From: CAVTJL01 sp963735065
GTDB taxonomy: Bacteria; Pseudomonadota; Alphaproteobacteria; Geminicoccales; Geminicoccaceae
Direction: 5' to 3'
DNA length: 64,000 nucleotides
NCBI GenBank assembly: GCA_963735065.1
Contig: CAVTJL010000007.1
Coordinates: 62,001-126,000, forward strand
Shown: piece after piece, positions 50,711 through 59,093 of the stretch
Layout of the letters: every line of letters starts with the position of its first letter
How positions within the stretch are numbered: position 1 is the stretch's first letter
Translations under genes and position numbers: made by a program
Notes under the pieces: model-generated
Seen by the model: only the letters and a program-made list of their open reading frames with translations
What the model was told of the DNA's origin: nothing
The model's database searches: none

Positions 50711-53700
50711 ATGAACATCTGCGAGCCCTTCATCCGCCGGCCGATCGCGACCTCGCTCCTCGCGGTGGCCCTCTTCCTGGTGGGTGCGGTGGCCTACGTC
50801 TTCCTGCCGGTGGCACGCCTGCCCAACGTCGAGTTCCCGACGATCCACGTCAGGGCGAGCCAGCCCGGTGCGGATCCCGAGACGATGGCGGCGACGGTGG
50901 CCGCGCCGCTGGAGCGGCGGCTGGGCGAGATCGCCGGCATCACCGAGATGACCTCCTACAGCTCGCTCGGCACCACGAGCATCACCGTGCAGTTCGAGCT
51001 CGGCCGCAGCATCGATGCCGCGGCGCGCGACGTGCAGGCGGCGATCAACGCGGCGATGACCGACCTGCCGGGCGACCTGCCCAGCCGGCCCGCCTTCTGG
51101 AAGTCCAATCCCGCCGCGTCGCCCGTGATGATCCTGGCCCTCACCTCCGACACGATGACGCCGGGCGCCCTCTACGACGCCGCCGACACCGTGGTGGACC
51201 AGCGCCTGTCCCAGGTGCCGGGCGTGGCCGAGGTGCGCATCAGCGGGGCCGAGCAGCCGGCCGTCCGCGTGCGCGTCCGGCCCGACGCGCTGGCCAGCCT
51301 CGGCATCGGGCTCGACCAGGTCCGCACCGCCATCACCGACGCGACGCGGGTCGATCCGCTGGGCGCCATCGAGGGGCCGACCCAGGCCGCCGCCATCGCC
51401 ACCAACGGCCAGCTCACGCAGCCGAAGGACTATGAGCCCATCGTCGTCAAGACGGGCTCGGGCACCATCGTCCGGCTGGGCCAGATCGCCTCCATCGAGG
51501 AGGGCGTGCGCAACCGCTTCAACGCCGGCTGGCTCAACGACCGCCCGGCCATCCTCCTGATCATCCAGAAGGAGGCGGATGCCAACGCGATCGCGGTCGC
51601 CGATCGCATCAAGGCGCTCCTGCCCCAGCTCGGCCGCTGGATCCCGGCCGGCGTCGAGGTGCATATCCTCTCCGACCGGACGATCTCGATCAGGGCCAGC
51701 GTCCACGAGCTGCAGCTCACCCTCGCGGCCTCGATCGGGCTCGTCATGCTGGTCGTGCTGCTCTTCCTCCGGCGCGTCGTCCCGACGCTCGCCGCCGGCA
51801 TCACGGTGCCGCTGTCGCTCGCCGGCACGGTGGCGGTCATGTGGCTCGCGGGCTTCAGCCTCGACAATCTCTCCTTGATGGCGCTCACCGTGTCGGTGGG
51901 CTTCGTCGTCGACGACGCGATCGTCATGATCGAGAACGTGCACCGCAACCTCGAGGCGGGCCTCAAGCCCTTCGCCGCCACGCTCGAGGGTGCAAGGCAG
52001 ATCGGCTTCACGGTCGTCTCGATCACGCTCTCGCTCGTCGCCGCCTTCATCCCGATCCTGCTGATGGGCGGCATCCTGGGCCGGCTGCTGCGCGAGTTCT
52101 CGCTCACCCTGGCCTTCGCCGTCCTCATCTCGGCCGTGATCTCGCTCTCGGTCACGCCGATGATCTGCGCGCACTGGATCAAGCGGTCGCCGCGCCCGCG
52201 CGAGACGCGGCTCGACCGCTGGATCGAGCCGCCGCTCGAGGCCATGACCGCCGGCTACACGCGCAGCCTCGACTGGGCGCTCCGCCACTGGCCGGCGATG
52301 CTGGCCGTGACGGGGCTCGCCCTCGTGCTCACCGTCTGGCTCTTCAAGACGGCGCCCACGGGCTTCTTTCCCCAGGGCGACAACGGCCTCATCGCCACCG
52401 CGACCGTGACGCCGCCCGGCACCTCCTTCCCCGTCACCGAGGCGCTCCAGCGTCGTGTCGCCCGCATCATCCTCGAGGACCCGGCGGTGGAGGCGCTGGG
52501 CTCCTTCGTCGGCACCTCCGGCGCCTATTCGGGCGGCAATGCCGGCCGCATCTACATCACCCTCAAGCCCCTGGCCGAGCGCGTCGGCGTGCGCGAGGTC
52601 ATCGACCGCCTGCGGCCGAAGCTCGAGGGGATAGTCGGCATCAAGACCTACATGTTCCCGATGCGCGACCTGCCGGTCGGCGGCCGGTACAGCAGGGCCA
52701 GCTACCAGTTCACCCTGTGGAGCCCCGACCTCGAGATCCTCCAGCACTGGGTGCCGATCGTCCTCGACCGCTTCCGCGACCTGCCGGGCTTTCTCGACGT
52801 CTCGACCGACCGCGAGCAGGGCGGGCCCGAGGTGCACCTCGTGATCGACCGGGTGGCGGCGGCACGCCTCGGCGTCAGCGTGCAGGCGATCGATGCGGCC
52901 CTCAACAACGCCCTGGCACAGCGCCAGATCGCCACGATCTATGGCGACCGCAACCAGTACCGCGTCATCCTCGAGGTCGACCCAAGCAGGCAGGAAGGCC
53001 CCTCAAGCCTCGCCCACATCTTCGTGCCCGGCCGCGACGGCAAGCAGGTGCCGATCTTGAGCCTCGTCAAGCTCGAGCGCTCGACGGCACCGCTCGTCGT
53101 CAACCACCAGGGCCAGTTCCCCTCCGTCACCATCACCTACAATCTGGCCGACGGCGTGTCGCTCGGCACCTCGCTCGACCGCATCCGGGAGGTGATGGAG
53201 AGCCTGCATCCGCCGGACGACCTGCACGCCGAGCCCGCGGGCGACGCAAGGCAGCTCGTCAAGAACCAGCGCAGCCAGCCGCTCCTGCTGCTGGCAGCCG
53301 TCATCGCCGTCTACATCGTGCTGGGCATCCTCTACGAGAGCCTGGTCCACCCCATCACCATCCTCTCGACCCTGCCCTCGGCAGGGCTCGGTGCCCTCCT
53401 GGCCCTCCGCCTCACCGGCAACAGCCTCACGATCATCGCGCTGATCGGCCTCGTCCTGCTGATCGGCATCGTGAAGAAGAACGGCATCATGCTCGTCGAC
53501 TTCGCGCTCGCGGCCGAGCGCGAGCGGGGCCTCGGGCCGGCGGAGGCGATCCGTGCCGCCGCCATCGAGCGCTTCCGGCCGATCACGATGACGACGCTGG
53601 CGGCGATCATGGGCGCCATCCCGCTCGTCGTCACCTCGGGCCCCGGCTCCGAGCTGCGCCAGCCGCTGGGCATCACCATCATCGGCGGCCTCATCGTCTC

Positions 53701-53836
53701 GCAGCTGCTGACGGTCTACACGACACCTGTCATCTATCTCGTCCTCGACCGCCTCAGGCGCCGCGCCGGCCGGCCCATCGGTGGCATGAGGCTTGCAGCG
53801 GCGCAGGCGCGTCCGGAAGGTGGAGGATCGGTGTGA
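50711..53836 (+). CDS. RND multidrug efflux permease (MdtC type)
   Basis: Second HAE-1 pump of 1041 residues, starting 6 bp after the first. It opens CEPFIRRPIATSLLAVALFLVGAVAYVFLPVARLPNVEFPTIHVRASQPGADPETM and contains VSVGFVVDDAIVMIENV in TM4 (Asp-Asp), a periplasmic porter domain and a C-terminal half ending 'MTTLAAIMGAIPLVVTSGPGSELRQPLGITIIGGLIVSQLLTVYTTPVIYLVLDRL'. Together with the preceding gene it forms an MdtBC-like heterotrimer. The GTG start of the amidase overlaps its stop codon, so pump and amidase translation are coupled. Confidence 0.95.
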   Translation: MNICEPFIRRPIATSLLAVALFLVGAVAYVFLPVARLPNVEFPTIHVRASQPGADPETMAATVAAPLERRLGEIAGITEMTSYSSLGTTSITVQFELGRSIDAAARDVQAAINAAMTDLPGDLPSRPAFWKSNPAASPVMILALTSDTMTPGALYDAADTVVDQRLSQVPGVAEVRISGAEQPAVRVRVRPDALASLGIGLDQVRTAITDATRVDPLGAIEGPTQAAAIATNGQLTQPKDYEPIVVKTGSGTIVRLGQIASIEEGVRNRFNAGWLNDRPAILLIIQKEADANAIAVADRIKALLPQLGRWIPAGVEVHILSDRTISIRASVHELQLTLAASIGLVMLVVLLFLRRVVPTLAAGITVPLSLAGTVAVMWLAGFSLDNLSLMALTVSVGFVVDDAIVMIENVHRNLEAGLKPFAATLEGARQIGFTVVSITLSLVAAFIPILLMGGILGRLLREFSLTLAFAVLISAVISLSVTPMICAHWIKRSPRPRETRLDRWIEPPLEAMTAGYTRSLDWALRHWPAMLAVTGLALVLTVWLFKTAPTGFFPQGDNGLIATATVTPPGTSFPVTEALQRRVARIILEDPAVEALGSFVGTSGAYSGGNAGRIYITLKPLAERVGVREVIDRLRPKLEGIVGIKTYMFPMRDLPVGGRYSRASYQFTLWSPDLEILQHWVPIVLDRFRDLPGFLDVSTDREQGGPEVHLVIDRVAAARLGVSVQAIDAALNNALAQRQIATIYGDRNQYRVILEVDPSRQEGPSSLAHIFVPGRDGKQVPILSLVKLERSTAPLVVNHQGQFPSVTITYNLADGVSLGTSLDRIREVMESLHPPDDLHAEPAGDARQLVKNQRSQPLLLLAAVIAVYIVLGILYESLVHPITILSTLPSAGLGALLALRLTGNSLTIIALIGLVLLIGIVKKNGIMLVDFALAAERERGLGPAEAIRAAAIERFRPITMTTLAAIMGAIPLVVTSGPGSELRQPLGITIIGGLIVSQLLTVYTTPVIYLVLDRLRRRAGRPIGGMRLAAAQARPEGGGSV

Positions 53837-55185
53837 GCGGTGAGCTGAAAGAGACGGCGGCGAGCCGGGTCGAGGCGTGCCTCGCCCGCATCGGGGCGCT
53901 CGACGAGCGGCACCATGCCTTCATCACCGTGATGGCCGACGAGGCACGGGCGACGGCAGCAGCGCTCGACAGGGCCGCCGCCTCGGGCGCCGCTCTCGGC
54001 CCGCTCCACGGCCTGCCCATCGCCATCAAGGACGCGATCGACGTCGCCGGCGTGCGCTGCACCGGCGGCTCGCCCCTCTTCCAGGACCGCATCGCCAGGC
54101 ACGACGCCTTCGTCGTCCGCCGCCTGCGCGAGGCCGGTGCCGTCATCATCGGCAAGGCCAACCTGCACGAGCTCTGCTTCGGCGGGACCAGCCAGAACGT
54201 CTGGTTCGGCCTGTGCGGCAATGCCTGGGACGCCGGCCGCGTGCCCGGCGGCTCGAGCGGCGGCTCGGCGGTGGCGGTGGCGCTCGGCATGGCCGAGGCG
54301 GCGCTCGGCACGGACACGGGCGCCTCGGTGCGCCTCCCCGCCTCCCTCAACGGCATCACCGGCCTGCGCACCACCCACGGCGCCGTCTCCAACGGCGACA
54401 CGCTGGCCGTGAGCCCCGAGCTCGACACCACCGGCCCCATGGCCCGCTCGGTCGAGACGGTCGCAAAGATCTTCTCGGTCATCTCGGCCTTCGACCCCGA
54501 CGATCCCACCGCCTCGCCCGACCCGCGCCCCGACGTCCTGTCGGCGCTCGAGGCGGGCGTCGCCGGGCTGCGCATCCTCGTGCCGAGCAATGCCGTCTTC
54601 ATCGACGCCGAGCCCGGCATCCCCGAGGCGGTCGAGGCGGTGGCGCTCGAGCTCGAGGCACGAGGTGCGAAGCTGATCCGGGCCCCCCTCCCCGATGCCG
54701 AGCTGGTCATCGAGATGGCCATGCGCGTCGCCCAGACGGATGCCGCCGCCCGCTACGAGGCAAGGCTCGCCGAGCATCCCGAGCTTTTCTCAGAGCCCGT
54801 GCGCAAGCGCATGGCGCCGGGGCTCGAGCTGCGCGCGACCGAGTATGTGCGCATGCGCGAGTGGCTCGCCCGCTGGCGCCAGCGCACCGCCCGCCTCCTC
54901 GCCGAGGAGGCCGACCTCGTCCTCACCCCCACGACCCCCTGCACGGCCCCCTTGAAGAGCGACGAGGATCTCGTCGCCATCACCGCCCGCCTCAGCCGCT
55001 ATCTGTGGCTGTGGCCCGCATCCCGCATGCCGGCGATCTCGCTGCCCTGCGGCCAGGACGCCTCGGGCCTGCCGATCGGCGCCCAGCTCGCCGCCGCCCG
55101 CTGGCGCGAGGATCTGCTGTTCCGCGCCGGCCACGCCTGGCAGCGCGCCACCGACTGGCATCTGCGCGCACCGCCGCCCGCCTGA
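53833..55185 (+). CDS. Amidase (amidase-signature family)
   Basis: Cytoplasmic amide hydrolase of 450 residues. The GTG at 53833 is chosen because GGAGG lies 6 nt upstream and the amidase region starts immediately after. The Ser-cisSer-Lys triad fits K66 in LPIAIKDAIDVAGVRCTGGS, S142 in VPGGSSGGSAVAVALG and S165 in GTDTGASVRLPASLNG. The nucleophile motif reads TGASVR where GTDTGGSIR is most common. Length is within the family range. Substrate is unknown. Its overlap with the MdtC-type gene is unusual for an efflux operon. Confidence 0.93.
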   Translation: MSGELKETAASRVEACLARIGALDERHHAFITVMADEARATAAALDRAAASGAALGPLHGLPIAIKDAIDVAGVRCTGGSPLFQDRIARHDAFVVRRLREAGAVIIGKANLHELCFGGTSQNVWFGLCGNAWDAGRVPGGSSGGSAVAVALGMAEAALGTDTGASVRLPASLNGITGLRTTHGAVSNGDTLAVSPELDTTGPMARSVETVAKIFSVISAFDPDDPTASPDPRPDVLSALEAGVAGLRILVPSNAVFIDAEPGIPEAVEAVALELEARGAKLIRAPLPDAELVIEMAMRVAQTDAAARYEARLAEHPELFSEPVRKRMAPGLELRATEYVRMREWLARWRQRTARLLAEEADLVLTPTTPCTAPLKSDEDLVAITARLSRYLWLWPASRMPAISLPCGQDASGLPIGAQLAAARWREDLLFRAGHAWQRATDWHLRAPPPA

Positions 55186-55242
55186 GGCGCTGCACGCCCC
55201 CGCTGCCTCCTCGCCCCTGGATCGGCTATCATCGAGAGGAGA

Positions 55243-55257
55243 GCGATCGAAGATCGC
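55243..55257. promoter_or_regulatory. Inverted repeat GCGATC-GAA-GATCGC before the oxidoreductase gene
   Basis: Perfect 6-bp inverted repeat with a 3-nt spacer (55243-55248 and 55252-55257), just upstream of the GGGGAGG ribosome site of the gene at 55277. It could be a short 5'-leader hairpin or an operator overlapping the leader. There is no T-run and no strong -35/-10 nearby. Confidence 0.3.
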
Positions 55258-55276
55258 CAAGGGGAGGCAACGCAAG

Positions 55277-56443
55277 GTGACGAAAGAGATCAACGTCGCG
55301 ATGATCGGCGGCGGCTTCATGGCCAAGGCGCACGCCATGGCCTACGCGACCATGCCCATGTGCTTCTGGCCGGCACCCGCCATCCCGGTGCGCAAGGTCA
55401 TCGTCGACCTCACCGACGCCGCTGCCGAGGAGGGCCGCCGGCGCTACGGCTTCGAGGCGGCCTCGAGCGACTGGCGCAAGGTCGTGGCCCGGCCCGACAT
55501 CGACCTCGTCGACATCTGCACGCCCAACGACACCCACGCCGAGATCGCGATCGCCGCGGCCCGGGCCGGCAAGCACATCCTCTGCGAGAAGCCGCTTGCC
55601 CGCTCGGGCGACGAGGCCAAGACCATGCTGGACGCGGTGGAGGGTGCCGGCATCACCCACATGGTGGCCTTCAACTACCGCCGCACGCCGGCCGTGGCCC
55701 TCGCCCGCAGGCTGATCGACGAGGGCCGCATCGGCAGGATCCTCAACTTCCGCGGCACCTACCTCCAGGACTGGTCAGCCGACCCCGACGGCCCCCGCTC
55801 CTGGCGCTTCCAGAAGGCGATCGCGGGCTCCGGCACCGTGGGCGACATCGGCACCCACGCCATCGACCTCGCCCGCTACCTCGCCGGCGAGATTTCGTCG
55901 GTCAACGCGATGGTGCACACCTATATCGGCTCCCGGCCGCTGCAGGAGGGCGGCGTCGACCGCCTGGGCGCCGGCGCCGACAAAAATGCCCCGCGCGGCG
56001 AGGTCGACGTCGACGACGAGATGCTGACCCTGCTGCGCTTCGAGAACGGTGCCGTGGGCTCCATCGAGGCCACCCGCAACGCCTACGGCCGCCACAATTT
56101 TTTGACGTTCGAGATCCACGGCGAGCGCGGCACGCTGGCCTTCAACTACGAGCGGCTGAACGAGCTTCAGGTCATGCTGGCCGACGACCCGGCCGACGCC
56201 CGCGGCTTCCGCACCATCTACACCGGCCCCGCCCATCCCTATGGCGAGAGCCTGTGGCCCATCCCCGGCCTCGCCATCGGCTATGCCGAGACCAAGATCA
56301 TCGAGCTTTTCGAGCTTCTCTCAGCTATCGCCGCCGGCGAGCCCGCCACCCCCAGCTTCCAGGACGGCTACCGCATCGCCCGCATCGCCGATGCCATCCT
56401 CGAATCGGGCAGGACGGGGGCGTGGACGGAGATCGGTGCCTGA
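55277..56443 (+). CDS. Gfo/Idh/MocA family oxidoreductase
   Basis: NAD(P)-dependent oxidoreductase of 388 residues. The GTG at 55277 follows GGGGAGG by nine bases. Rossmann motif VAMIGGGFMAKAHAMAYATM (residues 7-26), ICTPNDTHAEIAIAAARAGKHILCEKPLARS (EKP motif), the RRTPAVALARRLIDEGRIGRILNFRG hinge, and 'SGTVGDIGTHAIDLARYLAGEI' with the catalytic Asp/His pair D-x-x-x-H are all visible. The long C-terminal domain and GAGADKNAPRGEVDVDDEM insertion fit inositol- or scyllo-inositol-type dehydrogenases, although the substrate is not fixed. It is intact, unlike the homologue at 39466. Confidence 0.93.
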   Translation: MTKEINVAMIGGGFMAKAHAMAYATMPMCFWPAPAIPVRKVIVDLTDAAAEEGRRRYGFEAASSDWRKVVARPDIDLVDICTPNDTHAEIAIAAARAGKHILCEKPLARSGDEAKTMLDAVEGAGITHMVAFNYRRTPAVALARRLIDEGRIGRILNFRGTYLQDWSADPDGPRSWRFQKAIAGSGTVGDIGTHAIDLARYLAGEISSVNAMVHTYIGSRPLQEGGVDRLGAGADKNAPRGEVDVDDEMLTLLRFENGAVGSIEATRNAYGRHNFLTFEIHGERGTLAFNYERLNELQVMLADDPADARGFRTIYTGPAHPYGESLWPIPGLAIGYAETKIIELFELLSAIAAGEPATPSFQDGYRIARIADAILESGRTGAWTEIGA

Positions 56444-56500
56444 CGGGCGGTCGCTTGGATCGCCCAGGCCGCTCGCAGCCGAGCCCCGGCAAAGACCCGC

Positions 56501-57458
56501 ATGAAGCTCACCTTGATGATCGTCCTCATCCTGCTCGCGCTCGTCGTGATCGGCGCCGGCCTCTGGCTCTACGATCCGGACAGGTCGCGCGCGGCGCTCG
56601 AGGCCAAATATCATGTGGCGCCGACCGACTATGTGCTGGCCGCCGGCGTCCGGCTGCATGTCGAGGACACCGGGCCCAAGGACCGGCCGGCGGTCATCCT
56701 GCTGCACGGCTTCGGCTCCAACCTCTTCACCTGGGAGCCGTGGGCCCGGCTCCTGGAGAAGGACTATCGGGTGGTCCGCCTCGACCTGCCGGGCTTCGGG
56801 CTGACCGGCGCCGACCCGACCGGGTCCTACACCGACGAGCGCAGCATGGAGGTGCTGGCGGCCCTGATGGACCGGCTGGCCCTGCCGCGGGCGAGCCTCG
56901 TCGGCAACTCGATGGGCGGGCGGATCGCCTGGATGTTCGCGTCCCGATACCCCGAGCGGGTGACGAGGCTCGTGCTGATCGCGCCGGACGGCTTCGCCAG
57001 CCCGGGCGTTCCCTACGGGACCAAAGCCAAGCTGCCGGCGATGGCCCGGTTGATGCGCTACACCCTGCCGACGCCGCTGATCCGCATGAGCCTGGCCCCG
57101 GCCTATGGCGACCCCAAGCTCCTGTCCGGCGCCGTCGTGGCCCGCTACCGCGACCTGATGCTGGCGCCGGGCGTGCGCGACGCCATCCTCGCCCGGATGG
57201 ACGCAGGCGGTGCTGCAGGACCCGCTGCCCCTGCTGCGCCGCATCAAGGCCCCCACCCTGCTGCTCTGGGGCGAGAAGGACGGGATGATCCCGTTCAGCA
57301 ACGCCGCCGACTATCTGCGGGCCATCCCCGACGCCACCCTGGTCTCCTTCCCCGACCTCGGCCACGTGCCCTTCGAGGAGGCGCCGGCGCGCACCGTCGA
57401 GCCGGTCGAGGCCTTCCTTGCGGGAAGGCTGCCGGCAAAGCCGGTGGAAGGTCGATGA
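56501..57458 (+). pseudogene. Alpha/beta hydrolase, frame-disrupted by one base
   Basis: Membrane-anchored hydrolase of about 318 residues if repaired. ATG 56501 encodes an N-terminal helix (KLTLMIVLILLALVVIGAGLWLY), the oxyanion motif VILLHGFGSNLFTWEPWARLL, and the nucleophile elbow LVGNSMGGRIAWMF (GxSxG). From about 57205 the homology continues in the +1 frame as AVLQDPLPLLRRIKAPTLLLWGEKDGMIPFSNAADY, with the catalytic Asp region, and GHVPFEEAP supplying the His. One extra G at 57206-57207 explains it: removing it gives DAAVLQDP. The sequenced frame 1 lacks the Asp and His and would be inactive. Confidence 0.85.
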
Positions 57459-57589
57459 CGCTCTGAGGGAAGGCCGAGCCCGCTTCGGATCATGCCCGCG
57501 ACCCGGTGCACGCCAGGTCTTGGCTCCTCGGCGCGCTGCCCCCATCTGAGCGCCGTCGGACTGGGCCGACAGCCGGCGACGGAACGGGG

Positions 57590-58777
57590 ATGCACGCGCA
57601 CGCAACAAGCGATGTCGAGGCGGAGGTTGCCGCGGTCGGCCGGCTCGACATCGTGCCCATGATGCTCGACGTCGTCTGCCGCGCCACGGGCATGGGCTTT
57701 GCCGCCATCGCCAGGGTCACCGAGGACCGCTGGATCGCCTGCGCCGTCAGGGACGACATCGCCTTCGGCCTCGAGCCCGGCGGCGAGCTCGCGATCGAGA
57801 CCACCATCTGCCACGAGATCCGCGCCAGCGGGACGCCGGTGGTCATCGACCATGTGGCCATGGACGAGGCCTTCCGCCGCCATCCCACGCCGGCGATGTA
57901 CGGCTTCGAGAGCTACATCTCGGTGCCGATCGTCCGCCCCGACGGCCGCTTCTTCGGCACGCTCTGCGCCATCGATCCGCGGCCGGCGCGGCTGAGCCGG
58001 CCCGAGATCGCCGGCATGTTCAGGCTCTTCGCCCAGCTCATCGGCTTTCATCTCGACGCCCACGATCAGCTCGAGGCCAACCGGGCGACGCTGCTGGACG
58101 AGCGGCAGACGGGCCAGCTGCGCGAGGAGTTCGTGGCCGTGCTCGGCCACGATCTGCGCAACCCCCTGGCCGCCCTCGGCTCCGGCATCCGCATGCTGCG
58201 CCGGGAGCCGCCCGCCGAGGAGGCGACGAAGCTTCTCGACCTCATGCAGGGCAGCGTCGCGCGCATGTCGGCACTGGTCGACGACGTCCAGGATCTGGCG
58301 CGCAGCCGCCTCGGCGGCGGGCTCGAGCTCGAGCGCTCGGAGGCGCGGGAGCTGGGCCCGGTGCTGGAGCAGGTGGTGGCCGAGCTGCGCGCCGGCCGGC
58401 CCGATCGCCTCATCGAGACGCGTCTCGCCTTGAGCCGTCCCGTCCGCTGCGATCCCGGGCGCATCGCCCAGCTGCTCTCGAACCTCCTCGCCAACGCCCT
58501 CACCCACGGAGCGCCGGGCGGGCCGGTGAGGGTCGAGGCCTCGACCGACGCGGAGCGGCTCGAGCTCTCCGTCGCCAACGCCGGCGAGCCCTTGTCGCCG
58601 ACCGTGCTCCAGCACCTCTTCCGGCCGTTCGTCCGCACCGCCATGCGTCGCAGCCAGCAGGGCCTGGGGCTCGGCCTCTACATCGCCTCCGAGATCGCCC
58701 GCGCCCACGGCGGCACGCTGGACGTCAGCTCGACCGCCGAAGAGACCCGCTTCACCTTCCGCATGCCGCTGCGCTGA
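57590..58777 (+). CDS. GAF-domain sensor histidine kinase
   Basis: Soluble histidine kinase of 395 residues from the ATG at 57590 (GAACGGGG upstream). A GAF domain occupies about residues 15-150 (MLDVVCRATGMGFAAIARV, CHEIRASGTPVVIDHVAMDEAFRRHPTPAMYGFESYISVPI, GRFFGTLCAIDPRP). HisKA contains the phospho-acceptor H187 in AVLGHDLRNPLAAL. The ATPase has the N-box LLSNLLANALTHG with N302 and G-box GLGLGLYIASEIARAHGG. No membrane segment, so it senses a cytosolic cue. No response regulator gene stands beside it; an orphan kinase is likely. GAF ligand unknown. Confidence 0.92.
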   Translation: MHAHATSDVEAEVAAVGRLDIVPMMLDVVCRATGMGFAAIARVTEDRWIACAVRDDIAFGLEPGGELAIETTICHEIRASGTPVVIDHVAMDEAFRRHPTPAMYGFESYISVPIVRPDGRFFGTLCAIDPRPARLSRPEIAGMFRLFAQLIGFHLDAHDQLEANRATLLDERQTGQLREEFVAVLGHDLRNPLAALGSGIRMLRREPPAEEATKLLDLMQGSVARMSALVDDVQDLARSRLGGGLELERSEARELGPVLEQVVAELRAGRPDRLIETRLALSRPVRCDPGRIAQLLSNLLANALTHGAPGGPVRVEASTDAERLELSVANAGEPLSPTVLQHLFRPFVRTAMRRSQQGLGLGLYIASEIARAHGGTLDVSSTAEETRFTFRMPLR

Positions 58778-59093
58778 GCCCCCGGCCACGACTGCGCGGG
58801 CAAAGGAAAAGGGACACGACCGGCGCTCGTGTGGGCAGGCGCCCGCAATTTTCGATGGATTCTTGATCCTGGCACGTCCACCTTAAAGTTGCAGCGCCGG
58901 GATCGCCGTGATAAGCAAACACTAAGCAAAGACATCGATGCGGGATCCGAGACAGGGAGACCACCCGCATATCGCCACGGGCCCGCTGACCAATCGCAGC
59001 GCGCCTTGTCGAGGTCAGTCCGGCACGGGCTGATTGTGCTGGCTCGCTGAGCACCGACGACCGGGCCACCACCATGCAGACGAGGAAAAGTCG
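58778..59093. other. Intergenic region, histidine kinase / MFS gene
   Basis: About 316 bp without a convincing gene. It is AT-richer in the middle (58845-58930), where the MFS promoter probably lies: TTGATC near 58863 and TAAAGT about 15 nt on are the best hexamers, but the spacing is too short. A GAGGAAAAG ribosome site just before 59094 fixes the downstream start. I see no hairpin with a T-tract. Confidence 0.4.

Noticed and set aside
47369..52837. A very long open frame on the minus strand antisense to the RND genes
   Set aside because: It mirrors strongly GC-biased third codon positions of the real plus-strand genes, has a low-complexity His/Arg/Glu-rich composition, and shows no domain. 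It is a shadow of the coding strand.
13725..57210. Programmed +1 ribosomal frameshifting as an explanation for the five broken genes
   Set aside because: The sites share no slippery heptamer, no in-frame stop-type signal and no common stem-loop, and the genes are unrelated. A base insertion or sequencing error is simpler.
58829..59050. Small gene of 73 codons upstream of the MFS gene
   Set aside because: No ribosome site, no homology pattern and codon bias unlike neighbours; the region more probably contains the promoter.
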